Of a DNA stretch of 64,000 nt, positions 37,733 to 46,754 are shown piece after piece. The position numbers and the translations under genes are program-made. Under the pieces are notes generated by a model that was given only the letters and a program-made list of their open reading frames with translations, was not told where the DNA came from and did no database searches. This DNA is from Variovorax dokdonensis (GTDB lineage: Bacteria; Pseudomonadota; Gammaproteobacteria; Burkholderiales; Burkholderiaceae_C). The stretch is from positions 248,001 to 312,000 of the forward strand of contig NZ_JASZYV010000004.1 of the NCBI RefSeq assembly GCF_030316895.1. Reading direction: 5' to 3'. The number at the start of each line of letters is the position of its first letter. The stretch's first letter is position 1.

Positions 37733-39184
37733 ATGAGCAATCTTTCGATGCTGATCGGCGGCCAGCCGCGCGCGGCGTCCACCGGCGCCACCTTCACCCG
37801 CCGCAATCCGCTGGACGGCAGCGTCGCCACCACCGCGCCCGCCGCCTCCGCCGACGATGCCCGCGCCGCCGTCGATGCCGCGGCCGCTGCCTTTCCGGCC
37901 TGGTCTGCCCTCGGCCCCGGCGAGCGCCGCGCCTACCTGCAGAAGGCCGCGCATGCGCTGGAGGCCAAGGGAGCGGCCTTCGCCGACGCCATGGCGCGCG
38001 AGACCGGCGCCTCGGCCATGTGGGCCGGCTTCAACGTCCACCTGGCGGCAGGCATGCTGATGGAAGCCGCCGCCCTCACCACGCAGATCAACGGCGACGT
38101 CATTCCCTCCGACGTGCCCGGCAGCCTCGCGATGGCACTGCGCCAGCCGGCCGGCGTGGTGCTGGGCATCGCGCCCTGGAACGCGCCCGTCATCCTCGGC
38201 GTGCGCGCGGTGGCGGTGCCGCTGGCCTGCGGCAACACGGTCGTGCTCAAGGGTTCGGAGATCAGCCCCGCCACCCACGGCCTGATCATCGAAGCACTGC
38301 AGGAGGCCGGCCTGCCGGCAGGCGTGGTCAATTTCGTCACCAACGCGCCGGCCGATGCCGGCGCCGTGGTCGAGGCCATGGTGGCGCACCCGGCAGTGCG
38401 GCGCGTGAACTTCACCGGCTCGACCCGCGTCGGCCGCCTGATCGCGCAGACCTGTGCCAAGCACCTGAAGGCCACCGTCCTGGAACTGGGAGGCAAGGCA
38501 CCGCTGCTGGTGCTCGACGACGCCGACCTGGACGCCGCGGTGAATGGCGCCGCGTTCGGCGCCTTCGCCAACTCCGGCCAGATCTGCATGTCCACCGAGC
38601 GCATCGTGGTCGACGAGAAGGTGGCCGACGAATTCGTCGCCCGCCTCGCGGCGAAGGCCTCGGCCCTGCCGCTGGGCGATCCGCGCGAAGGCCCCGCGGT
38701 GCTCGGCTCGGTGGTGGACATGGCCACGGTGGAGCGCTGCAATGCGCTGATCGACGATGCGCTGGCCAAGGGCGCGACGCTCGTCACCGGCGGCAAGGCC
38801 GCCAACACGCTGATGCCGGCCACGCTGATCGACCATGTGACGCGCGAGATGCGCATCTACCACGACGAAAGCTTCGCGCCGGTCAAGGCCATCGTGCGCG
38901 TCAAGGGCGTGGACGAGGCGGTGCAGGTGGCCAACGACAACGAGTTCGGCCTGTCTGCCGCGGTGTTCGGCCGCGACACGGCACGCGCCCTGAACGTGGC
39001 GCGCCGCATCGAGTCGGGCATCTGCCACGTCAACGGCCCGACGGTCCACGACGAGGCGCAGATGCCCTTCGGCGGCGTCAAGGGCTCGGGCTGGGGCCGC
39101 TTCGGCGGGCGCGCCGGCATCGACGCCTTCACCGAGCTGCGCTGGGTAACCCTCCAGACGAGCGAGCGGCACTACCCGTTCTGA
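37733..39184 (+). CDS. Aldehyde dehydrogenase, vanillin/salicylaldehyde dehydrogenase-like
   Basis: A 483-residue NAD(P)+-dependent aldehyde dehydrogenase. The catalytic Cys is in FANSGQICMSTERIVV, a form typical of vanillin and salicylaldehyde dehydrogenases, the general base Glu is in LELGGKAPLLVL, and the cofactor-binding loop is NFTGSTRVGRLIAQ. The C-terminal MPFGGVKGSGWGRFGG is also conserved. It closes the Liv-type operon, which implies that the imported compound is, or yields, an aromatic aldehyde. The regulator divergent from the operon resembles FeaR, which in E. coli controls phenylacetaldehyde dehydrogenase. Confidence 0.9.
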   Translation: MSNLSMLIGGQPRAASTGATFTRRNPLDGSVATTAPAASADDARAAVDAAAAAFPAWSALGPGERRAYLQKAAHALEAKGAAFADAMARETGASAMWAGFNVHLAAGMLMEAAALTTQINGDVIPSDVPGSLAMALRQPAGVVLGIAPWNAPVILGVRAVAVPLACGNTVVLKGSEISPATHGLIIEALQEAGLPAGVVNFVTNAPADAGAVVEAMVAHPAVRRVNFTGSTRVGRLIAQTCAKHLKATVLELGGKAPLLVLDDADLDAAVNGAAFGAFANSGQICMSTERIVVDEKVADEFVARLAAKASALPLGDPREGPAVLGSVVDMATVERCNALIDDALAKGATLVTGGKAANTLMPATLIDHVTREMRIYHDESFAPVKAIVRVKGVDEAVQVANDNEFGLSAAVFGRDTARALNVARRIESGICHVNGPTVHDEAQMPFGGVKGSGWGRFGGRAGIDAFTELRWVTLQTSERHYPF

Positions 39185-39274
39185 AAACCCGGCGCAGGAC
39201 CCCGTCGGGCTGGCCGGGCGTTGCCGCGATGGTGCAAGATGCACATCCGAGCCACGAACGCCGCGCGCGAAGAA

Positions 39275-40648
39275 ATGAACAAGGTCCTGCGCCTAGCCCT
39301 CTACACGCTGCTTGCCCTGGTCCTCACCAGCGTCTTCGCCCTGGTGCTGATCGTGAAGTTCGCACTGGCGCCTTCGTCGGGCGAATGGTCCGAGCGCGTC
39401 AGGATCATCGGGCCGGTCGAAGCCGAGCTGGGCATGCCCACGGTGCTGCGGCTGGCCACCGTCTCCTGGTTCGCGCCCTGGCTGTCCGGCCATACGCTCG
39501 ACACCCGATTCGGCCCGGTGCTCCTGGGCTGGAACGCCACCAGCAAATCGCTGGTGATGACCTGCGCGCCCTGCCAATGGTCGGAGCCTGAGCTGGGCGA
39601 CAAGCCCATCGCGCTCGAAAGCTTCGAGATCACCGCCAGCCGCGACGTGGATTTGCTCACCGGCACGCTGCGCGCCACGCCGGCGGGCAGCCAGGCGGCC
39701 GGCGGTGCCACCGACCTGCGCGGCCGCTGGAACGGCCGGCTGACGCAAAAGGGCCTTTCGCTTTCCTTCGACGTGGGCAGCGCGCCCATCGCGCAGTGGT
39801 ACCAGTTGCTGGCCCCCGGCCTGCCCGAACTGCAGCGCGCCCGAATCTCCGGCACGGCCACGATACAGGCCAAGTTCTCGCTGCCCGAGCGCACTTACAG
39901 CGTCAAGCCGAGCCTGACCCAGTTCAGTGTTGAAGGTCTGGGCGTGACGTCCCTGATGGTGTCGCGCGCCGCCGCCTGCGGGCCCAGCGCCGGCCTGTCG
40001 GAAGGCAGCTGGGTGGCCAAGGCGGCATTGGGCGCGCTCGACCCGGAATACAAGGATCACCCGGGCTACGACCCGGCCAGCCTCATGGTGGCGTCCGAGG
40101 TGCAACCCGGCCTCAGCCCGGCCTCCGGCGAGAAGCCGGCGAAGAAGAGGAACGACAAGGCGGCGCCAAAGGCAGGCGCACCGGCCGCCGCCACGGGGGC
40201 GGGCGGGGCCGTTTCCGTCCGGCAGCCCGCGCCGCCGCCGACCCTGGACGAGCGCGTCGTGCGCCTATTGCTGCCACCGCTGCCCAACGCCGGCCAGCAG
40301 CGCCTGCGCGAGCTGCTGTACGTGGCAGAACTCGAACGCTCCCCGGGCAAGGACGGGCTGCTCGCAGGCTTCCTCGACATGGCCCCGTGGGGCGACAACA
40401 TCTGCGGGGCCGAAGCCGCCGCTCGGCGCTACTTCAAGCGCAGCGCCAACGGCCTCGCACCAGCCCAGGCGGTGTGGCTCGCCACCTTGCTCGACGATCC
40501 GGCAGGCCGCGTCGCCCGCTGGCAGTCCGAAGGCCAGATCGACCGGGAACGCGCCCGCCAGGTGGTGCAGGGCATGAAAGACGTCAACGGCGGACAGCGT
40601 GCCGCGCTCTACAGCACCCTGTCGCGCGCCAAGTTCCCGCCGCCGTGA
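39275..40648 (+). CDS. Degenerate GT51 (peptidoglycan glycosyltransferase-like) membrane protein
   Basis: A 457-residue protein with an N-terminal membrane helix (about 5-28). The C-terminal part (359-405: KDGLLAGFLDMAPWG, CGAEAAARRYFKRSANGLAPAQAVWLATLL) aligns with GT51 motifs 4 and 5. The catalytic motif EDxxFxxHxGfD appears only as ALDPEYKDHPGYDPASL (about 254-270), with Asp in place of the catalytic Glu, and no STITQQ motif is seen; residues 283-322 are instead Lys/Ala/Pro-rich. It is most likely a catalytically inactive relative. The family label is tentative. ATG at MNKVLRL chosen because it begins the anchor; a start 12 codons earlier is possible. Confidence 0.68.
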   Translation: MNKVLRLALYTLLALVLTSVFALVLIVKFALAPSSGEWSERVRIIGPVEAELGMPTVLRLATVSWFAPWLSGHTLDTRFGPVLLGWNATSKSLVMTCAPCQWSEPELGDKPIALESFEITASRDVDLLTGTLRATPAGSQAAGGATDLRGRWNGRLTQKGLSLSFDVGSAPIAQWYQLLAPGLPELQRARISGTATIQAKFSLPERTYSVKPSLTQFSVEGLGVTSLMVSRAAACGPSAGLSEGSWVAKAALGALDPEYKDHPGYDPASLMVASEVQPGLSPASGEKPAKKRNDKAAPKAGAPAAATGAGGAVSVRQPAPPPTLDERVVRLLLPPLPNAGQQRLRELLYVAELERSPGKDGLLAGFLDMAPWGDNICGAEAAARRYFKRSANGLAPAQAVWLATLLDDPAGRVARWQSEGQIDRERARQVVQGMKDVNGGQRAALYSTLSRAKFPPP

Positions 40649-41442
40649 GCGAACCCGGCTTGTCGGCGCAGCACGTCGAGGCGATCGAACGCGCCACGCT
40701 GGCCGCGGTGGCGCCGGAGGCGGTCGATGCGCTGCAGGACGACGCCGGCGCGAACTGGCTCCTGCCTTTCGACCCGGGCACGGTCGGCCGCGCGCACAGT
40801 GCCGTTCCCTTGTCCCATGACCGCGCCCCGGACGACGCGGCCGCGTGGATCGCGCAGGTGCAAGCCCGCTACGCCGCGCATGGCCTTCCGACCCGCTGGC
40901 GCCTGGCGGACGTTGCGGCCTTCGACGACCTGCGGCAAGCCCTGGGCGAACTCGGCTACCGGGGCGCCAAGCCGACCCTGACCCACACCGCCCTGGCGAA
41001 GGACGTGCTCGACGCCTTCCCGCTGCCAGGCCCGGACAGCGACATGGTGCGGCTGGACGATGCACCGGACGAGGGCTGGGCCCGCGTCTTTCTCGGCCCC
41101 GGATTCGACCCGGTCGACGCCGCCAGCCGAGTGAAGTCGTTGAGCCGCGGCAGCGGCAACCGCTTTGCCAGCGCACGGCTGGAAGGCAGGACCGTCGCGG
41201 TCGGTGCGCTTTCGGTTGCGCCGCAGTGGGCGGGGGTGCATGGCCTTCGCACCGAACAGGCGCTGCGCGGCCAGGGCCTGGCCGGTCGCATCCTCCGCGC
41301 CATGGCGTTCGAGGCCGTGCGCAGCGGCGTGCCACGGATCTTTCTCCAGGTCGAGGAAGGCAATGCGCCGGCGTTGGCGCTCTACCGCCGTGCCGGCTTC
41401 GACTTGGCCTGGCGCTACCGCTACTGGGCCCGGCCCGACTGA
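40645..41442 (+). CDS. GNAT family N-acetyltransferase
   Basis: A 265-residue protein. The C-terminal half holds the GNAT domain with GLRTEQALRGQGLAGRILRAMAFEA (acetyl-CoA loop RGQGLAG) and the final LQVEEGNAPALALYRRAGFDLAWRYRYW, characteristic of N-terminal-acetylating GNATs. It begins with GTG that overlaps the preceding stop (GTGA), so it is translationally coupled to the degenerate transglycosylase gene. Target unknown. Confidence 0.85.
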   Translation: MSEPGLSAQHVEAIERATLAAVAPEAVDALQDDAGANWLLPFDPGTVGRAHSAVPLSHDRAPDDAAAWIAQVQARYAAHGLPTRWRLADVAAFDDLRQALGELGYRGAKPTLTHTALAKDVLDAFPLPGPDSDMVRLDDAPDEGWARVFLGPGFDPVDAASRVKSLSRGSGNRFASARLEGRTVAVGALSVAPQWAGVHGLRTEQALRGQGLAGRILRAMAFEAVRSGVPRIFLQVEEGNAPALALYRRAGFDLAWRYRYWARPD

Positions 41443-41526
41443 AGCACCACGCTTGACGCGGCCGCGCCTCGTTCTGGTGCGCGCCGACGAGTCCGCTCGC
41501 CGCCCGCCGATGGCACATGTCTTGCG

Positions 41527-42633
41527 ATGCGTGCCTTCATGGACGCAGCCAATCCCACGGCGATCGAGATCGTCGCCCTGACCAAGCGCTATTCGGTCGA
41601 CATCGCCCCGGCGGTCGACCAGATCGACCTGCGGATCGCCAGCGGCAGCTATTGCTGCCTGCTGGGCCCCTCGGGCTGCGGCAAGAGCACCACCTTGCGC
41701 ATGATCGCCGGCCACGAGTCCGTGACGCAGGGCGACGTTCTGCTGGAAAACCGCAACATCACGCGGCTGCCCGCAGCGGCCCGCGGCACCGCCATGATGT
41801 TCCAGAGCTTCGCGCTCTTTCCCCACCTGTCCGCCCTCGACAACGTCGCCTTCAGCCTGAAGATGAAGGGCGTGGCCAAGGCCGAGCGGCAACGCCGCGC
41901 CGGCGCTTTGCTGGAACGCGTGGCCATGGGCCACCTGGCGCAGCGAAAGCCGGCCGAGCTTTCCGGCGGGCAGCAGCAGCGCGTGGCGCTCGCCCGTGCC
42001 CTGATCACCGAGCCCAGGGTCTTGCTGCTCGACGAGCCGCTGTCGGCCCTGGACCCCTTCCTGCGCGTGCAGATGCGCGCCGAGCTGCGCCGCTGGCAGA
42101 AGGAGCTGGGACTGACTTTCATCCACGTGACCCACTCCCAGGAAGAGGCGATGGCCCTGGCCGACACCATGGTGGTGATGAACCACGGCCTGATCGAGCA
42201 GGTCGGCTCGCCGCACTCGGTCTACAACCATCCGGCCAGCGAGTTCGTCGCGCGCTTCATGGGCGGACACAACGTGCTGGCAACGCCGGAAGGTCTCGTG
42301 GCGGTGCGCCACGACCACATGCAGATTGCCCTGGCGGCAGAAGGCGCGGCCACGCCGGGCTTGCCCGCGCAGATCACCGACATCGAATACCAGGGCACCT
42401 TCGTGCTGCTCGGCCTGATGCTGGCCGACGCACCGCCGGCCATGCAATCGGTCTCGGTGATGTTGCCGGAAGCCCGCTACCTGGCCCAACCCTTCGAACT
42501 CGAACAGATGGTGCGCCTGTCCTGGGCGCCCGAACACGCCCGAGTGCTCGGTCCTGGTGCACAGCGGCCCGCGCCGCGCGCCACCGTGCCGGCCAAGCCC
42601 CGACGCGACGAACTGGCAGCCATGGCGGCCTGA
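41527..42633 (+). CDS. potA: PotA-like ABC transporter ATP-binding protein
   Basis: A 368-residue ATPase. Walker A GPSGCGKST, Q loop MMFQSFALFPHLS, signature ELSGGQQQRVALARAL, Walker B RVLLLDEPLSALD, and switch His in FIHVTHSQEEAM. A C-terminal TOBE-type extension of about 120 residues follows. It belongs to the spermidine/putrescine class. It starts the second ABC operon. A second start four codons downstream is possible. Confidence 0.92.
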   Translation: MRAFMDAANPTAIEIVALTKRYSVDIAPAVDQIDLRIASGSYCCLLGPSGCGKSTTLRMIAGHESVTQGDVLLENRNITRLPAAARGTAMMFQSFALFPHLSALDNVAFSLKMKGVAKAERQRRAGALLERVAMGHLAQRKPAELSGGQQQRVALARALITEPRVLLLDEPLSALDPFLRVQMRAELRRWQKELGLTFIHVTHSQEEAMALADTMVVMNHGLIEQVGSPHSVYNHPASEFVARFMGGHNVLATPEGLVAVRHDHMQIALAAEGAATPGLPAQITDIEYQGTFVLLGLMLADAPPAMQSVSVMLPEARYLAQPFELEQMVRLSWAPEHARVLGPGAQRPAPRATVPAKPRRDELAAMAA

Positions 42634-42738
42634 GCGCAAAGGCACGCCGCCTCCGGCGCGCACGCCCTTGCCTGCCACACCCGAAAACCCTGTCCTTCCG
42701 ATCAACCAACCAACCCAACTCAACCGGAGGCTTCCTAC

Positions 42739-44013
42739 ATGTCCGACAACACGACCGATCCCAAGAACCAAGGCATCCAACGCCGCGCGCTGCTGCAAGG
42801 CACGGCGGGCATCCTGGCCACGGGCATCGCGCCTTTCGTGCATGCGCAGGAGAAGGTGGTGCTGCGCTACCTGGGAACGGCGGTCAACCAGGACAAGGCC
42901 ATCGCCGAGAAGTTCAAGGCCGACACCGGCATCGAGATCCAGTACGTGGCCGTCACCACCGATGACGTGACCAAGCGCGCGGTGACGGCGCCCAACAGCT
43001 TCGACCTGATCGACACCGAGTACTTCTCGCTCAAGAAGATCGTGCCCACCGGCAACCTCAAGGGCATCGACACCAAGAAGATCAAGAACGCCGACAAGAT
43101 CACCACGCTGTTCACCAAGGGCGAGGTCGGCGGCAAGAAGGTCGGCGACCAGGGCACCGCGCCCAAGAAGGTCATGTTCCTCGAAGGCGAGAAGAGCAAG
43201 AAGTTCAGCGCCACGCCCACGCAGTACATGACGCTGATCCCCACCGTCTACAACGCGGACACGCTGGGCATCCGGCCCGACCTGATCAAGCGCCCGATCA
43301 GCTCGTGGGCCGAGCTGCTCAATCCCGAGTTCAAGGGCAAGGCGGCGATCCTGAACATTCCTTCGATCGGCATCATGGACGCGGCCATGGTCGTGGAAGC
43401 CAAGGGCATCCACAAGTACGCCGACAAGGGCAACATGACCAAGGCCGAGATCGACCTGACCATCAAGACGCTGATCGAGGCGAAGAAGGCCGGCCAGTTC
43501 CGCGCCTTGTGGAAGGACTTCAACGAGTCGGTCAACCTCATGGCTTCGGGCGAGGTGGTGATCCAGTCGATGTGGAGCCCGGCCGTGACCGCCGTGCGCA
43601 CCAAGGGCATCGACTGCGTGTTCCAGCCCCTGAAGGAAGGCTATCGCGCCTGGGCCGCGGGCTTCGGCGTGCCGGCCACGCTGTCGGGCAAGAAGCTCGA
43701 CGGCGCCTACGAGTTCATCAACTGGTTCCTCGACGGCTGGGCCGGCGCGTACCTCAACCGCCAGGGCTACTACAGCGCCGTGCTGGAGACCGCCAAGGCC
43801 AAGATGGAAGCCTACGAGTGGGCCTACTGGATGGAAGGCAAGCCCGCCGCGCAGGACATCAAGAGCCCCAACGGCGACCTGCTGGCCAAGACTGGGTCGG
43901 TGCGCGACGGCGGCAGCTACGAACAACGCATGGGCGGCATCGCCTGCTGGAACGCGGTGATGGACGAAAACGAGTACATGGTGCGCAAGTGGAACGAGTT
44001 CGTTGCTGCATAA
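42739..44013 (+). CDS. PotD/PotF-like substrate-binding protein
   Basis: A 424-residue periplasmic protein. The N-terminus has twin arginines (QRRALLQGTAGILATGIAPFVHAQ), consistent with Tat or Sec export. The mature part starts EKVVLRYLGTAVNQDKAIAEKFKADTGIEIQYV, typical of type 2 binding proteins. Central motifs such as LIPTVYNADTLGIRPDLI and SIGIMDAAMV are seen in polyamine/opine-type binding proteins. The ligand is not determinable; polyamine, opine or amino-acid derivative are options. Located 105 bases after the ATPase gene. Confidence 0.88.
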   Translation: MSDNTTDPKNQGIQRRALLQGTAGILATGIAPFVHAQEKVVLRYLGTAVNQDKAIAEKFKADTGIEIQYVAVTTDDVTKRAVTAPNSFDLIDTEYFSLKKIVPTGNLKGIDTKKIKNADKITTLFTKGEVGGKKVGDQGTAPKKVMFLEGEKSKKFSATPTQYMTLIPTVYNADTLGIRPDLIKRPISSWAELLNPEFKGKAAILNIPSIGIMDAAMVVEAKGIHKYADKGNMTKAEIDLTIKTLIEAKKAGQFRALWKDFNESVNLMASGEVVIQSMWSPAVTAVRTKGIDCVFQPLKEGYRAWAAGFGVPATLSGKKLDGAYEFINWFLDGWAGAYLNRQGYYSAVLETAKAKMEAYEWAYWMEGKPAAQDIKSPNGDLLAKTGSVRDGGSYEQRMGGIACWNAVMDENEYMVRKWNEFVAA

Positions 44014-44073
44014 GCCACCCGCAGGCGTTGATCGCCTCGTTTTCTTGTTGCTTGTATGAACTGGTTTGATTGA

Positions 44074-44994
44074 ATGAGCGGTTCTGTCGGTTCGGGTCGG
44101 GGGGGTTCGTGGGAACCCGCGCAGGGGGTGGCGGCCTGGTGGCAGGCGGCGCCGTTTGCGCTCGTGTTCGGGGTGTTCTTCCTGCTGCCGCTCGCGCTCG
44201 TCGCGGTGGTGAGCCTGTGGAACTTCAACGAGTACGAACTGATCCCGGCCGTCACGCTGCGCAACTACTTCAGCATCTTCGAAGGCTGCTCGCGGCTCAC
44301 TGACAACGGCGACTTCTGCGTCACGCTGTCCACGTACCTCAGCACGCTCAAGTTCTGCCTCATCGTGTGGGCGGTGACGCTGGTGCTGGGCTTCGCGGTG
44401 GCGTATTTCCTGGCCTTCCATGTGCGCTCGGCCACGACGCAGACGGTTCTGTTCGTGCTGTGCACGGTGCCGTTCTGGACTTCCAACGTCATCCGCATGA
44501 TCTCGTGGGTGCCGCTGCTCGGACGCAACGGACTGGTCAACCAGAGCCTGATGGGCATCGGGCTGATCGAGCAGCCGATCGAATGGCTGCTCTTCTCCGA
44601 CTTCTCGGTCGTTCTGGCCTTCGTGCACCTGTACACGATGTTCATGATCGTGCCGATCTTCAACAGCATGATGCGCATCGACCGCTCGCTGCTCGAGGCG
44701 GCCAGCGATGCGGGCGCATCGGGCTGGCAGACGCTGTGGAACGTGGTGGTGCCGCTGTCCAAGACGGGCATCCTGATCGGCTCGATCTTCGTCATCACCA
44801 TCGTCATGGGCGATTTCGTCACCATCGGCGTGATGGGGGGCCAGCAGATTGCCTCGGTCGGCAAGATCATCCAGGTCCAGACCTCGTACCTGCAATTCCC
44901 GCTGGCCGCCGCCAACGCGGTGATCCTGCTGGCGGTGGTGCTGATGATCATCTGGGCACTCACGCGCCTGGTGGACATTCGCAAGGAGCTCTGA
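44074..44994 (+). CDS. PotB-like ABC transporter permease
   Basis: A 306-residue permease with about six hydrophobic segments. The EAA loop that contacts the ATPase is EAASDAGASGWQTLWNVVVPLSKTGI. Other conserved parts are TVPFWTSNVIRMISWVPLLG and FNSMMRIDRSLLEAAS. The N-terminus is Gly/Ser-rich (MSGSVGSGRGGSWEPAQG). Pairs with the second permease 7 bases downstream. Confidence 0.9.
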   Translation: MSGSVGSGRGGSWEPAQGVAAWWQAAPFALVFGVFFLLPLALVAVVSLWNFNEYELIPAVTLRNYFSIFEGCSRLTDNGDFCVTLSTYLSTLKFCLIVWAVTLVLGFAVAYFLAFHVRSATTQTVLFVLCTVPFWTSNVIRMISWVPLLGRNGLVNQSLMGIGLIEQPIEWLLFSDFSVVLAFVHLYTMFMIVPIFNSMMRIDRSLLEAASDAGASGWQTLWNVVVPLSKTGILIGSIFVITIVMGDFVTIGVMGGQQIASVGKIIQVQTSYLQFPLAAANAVILLAVVLMIIWALTRLVDIRKEL

Positions 44995-45001
44995 GCGCGC
45001 G

Positions 45002-45910
45002 ATGCCGGGACTGAAACACCACCACCTTCGCGAGCCGCGCCCGGCCGGCTTCTGGCCGCTGCTGATCGTCTTCGCGCTCTTTGTGCTGTTCCTCTACGGG
45101 CCGATGCTCACCATCTTCGTGCTGAGCTTCCAGGGCCCCGAGGGCGGCCTGACCTTTCCGCTTCGCGGCGTGTCGCTGCACTGGTTCCGCCAGTTGGCCG
45201 AAGGGCTCGGCACGGTGGACATCGGCTCGGCCTTCCGCCGTTCGCTGATGCTCGGCGCCGTGGTGATGCTGCTGACCGTGGCGCTGTCCGTGCTCGCGGG
45301 ACTGGCATACCGCAAGCGGCTTCGCGGCGGCGACGCACTCTTCTTCGTCACGGTGGCCAGCCTGATCATGCCGTCGATCGTCGTCTCGCTGGGCATCGGA
45401 CTGCAGTTCCGGCTGCTCGACACCGGCATCAAGGATGCATTGGGCGCACTGGGCGCCGAGGGCACGCTGGAGAACTACGGCACGGCGCTGGGGCTGCTGA
45501 CCTCCGCGCTGGGCGCGCACCTGACATGGACGCTGCCCTTCGGGCTGCTCATCATGTTCGCCGTCTTCAACCGCTTCAACCCAGCTTACGAAGAAGCCGC
45601 GCGCGACCTGGGCGCCACGCCCTGGCAAGCTTTCTGCCATGTCGTGCTGCCCTTGATCGGACCTTCGATCGTGGGCATCGGCATGTTCGGGTTCACGCTC
45701 AGCTGGGACGAGATCGCGCGCACGTCGCAGGCCATTGGCGACGTCAACACGCTGCCGCTCGAGTTGCAGGGCCTGACCTCCACCGTGACGACGCCCGCCA
45801 TCTACGCGCTGGGCAGCGTCACCACCATCGTCTCGCTGCTGGTGATGGGCTGCACCCTGGCGGCGGTGGCCTGGTTGCGCCGCCGATCCAGCGCCAGGCG
45901 CACGAGCTGA
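45002..45910 (+). CDS. PotC-like ABC transporter permease
   Basis: A 302-residue permease. The EAA loop is YEEAARDLGATPWQAFCHVVLPLIGPSI, and the C-terminal part has FTLSWDEIARTSQAIGDVNTLP, the DE motif conserved in PotC/PotI. About six membrane segments. Together with the PotB-like protein it forms the channel. The racemase gene follows after 5 bases, so the two are probably co-translated. Confidence 0.9.
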   Translation: MPGLKHHHLREPRPAGFWPLLIVFALFVLFLYGPMLTIFVLSFQGPEGGLTFPLRGVSLHWFRQLAEGLGTVDIGSAFRRSLMLGAVVMLLTVALSVLAGLAYRKRLRGGDALFFVTVASLIMPSIVVSLGIGLQFRLLDTGIKDALGALGAEGTLENYGTALGLLTSALGAHLTWTLPFGLLIMFAVFNRFNPAYEEAARDLGATPWQAFCHVVLPLIGPSIVGIGMFGFTLSWDEIARTSQAIGDVNTLPLELQGLTSTVTTPAIYALGSVTTIVSLLVMGCTLAAVAWLRRRSSARRTS

Positions 45911-45915
45911 GGTCG

Positions 45916-46647
45916 ATGTCCACACTGCTCGTCATCAACCCCAACACCTCCGTCACCGTGACGGCAATGCTGCAGCATCACGTCCATCAGGCGTTGGGCC
46001 CGACGGTGCAGGTGCGTACGCTCACGGCGCGTTTCGGCGCCACCTACATCGCCTCGGAAGCCAGCTACGCGGTCGCGCACCATGCGGTGCTCGATGCCTG
46101 GGCCGTGGCCGTCAGCCAGGGCCCCAGTCCGGACGCAGTGCTGATCGGCTGCTTCGGCGACCCGGGCCTGTTCGCGCTGCGCGAAGGCGCCGGTGTTCCG
46201 GTGGGGGGCCTGGCCGATGCGGCGTTCGCGGCAGCGGCACGCTACGGCCGATTCGCGATCGTCACCGGCGGCGAACGCTGGCGGCCCATGCTGGAGCGCC
46301 TGGCCGTCTCCCTGGGGCACGGCGCCGCGCTGGCCGGCATTCATACCGTCGCGCCTTCCGGCTCCGAACTGGCGGCCGAACCAGCCCGTGCGCGACGCCT
46401 GCTCACACAGGCCTGCCAGGAGGCAGCCGCCCGTTTCGACGCGCAGGCAATCATCCTCGGCGGCGCCGGCCTCGCGGGCATGGCCGAACAGATCGCACCG
46501 GAGCTGTCCCTGCCGGTGATCGACAGCGTCATCGCCGGCGCCCAATGGGCTGCCGAGGCCATGCAGCAGCCTGCGCAGAGGCATGCGAGCACCAACTTTG
46601 GCGTGACCTGGGACAACCTCTCCTGGGAAATGACTGCCCTGCGCTGA
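45916..46647 (+). CDS. Asp/Glu/hydantoin racemase superfamily protein missing one catalytic Cys
   Basis: A 243-residue protein starting STLLVINPNTSVTVTAMLQ, typical of hydantoin racemases. Active members use two cysteines, one in GCFGDPGL and one in ILGCAG-type motifs. Cys79 is present (IGCFGDPGL), but the second motif reads IILGGAGLAGM, with Gly183 where Cys is expected. A racemase of the two-base type would be disabled; a lyase/decarboxylase-like or isomerase activity is possible. As the final gene of the Pot-type transport operon it probably processes the imported compound. Confidence 0.87.
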   Translation: MSTLLVINPNTSVTVTAMLQHHVHQALGPTVQVRTLTARFGATYIASEASYAVAHHAVLDAWAVAVSQGPSPDAVLIGCFGDPGLFALREGAGVPVGGLADAAFAAAARYGRFAIVTGGERWRPMLERLAVSLGHGAALAGIHTVAPSGSELAAEPARARRLLTQACQEAAARFDAQAIILGGAGLAGMAEQIAPELSLPVIDSVIAGAQWAAEAMQQPAQRHASTNFGVTWDNLSWEMTALR

Positions 46648-46754
46648 GGTCGGCCCGCGGTGCGCCAGTGCCCATGTCCCGGGCACGGTTGCGCGGGCGG
46701 TGTCACCATCGATGTTCACCGCCTTGCAGATCGAACCCATGCCGGAGTCCACCG

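Noticed and set aside
39275-40648. Functional monofunctional transglycosylase (MtgA)
   Set aside because: MtgA needs the EDxxF Glu and STITQQ; neither is present, and the protein is almost twice the usual length.
40609-44895. Very long open frame on the minus strand, about 1400 codons
   Set aside because: It lies opposite five plus-strand genes with clear domains. Its translation is rich in His/Arg/Gly/Gln without domains, the normal antisense shadow of high-GC coding DNA.
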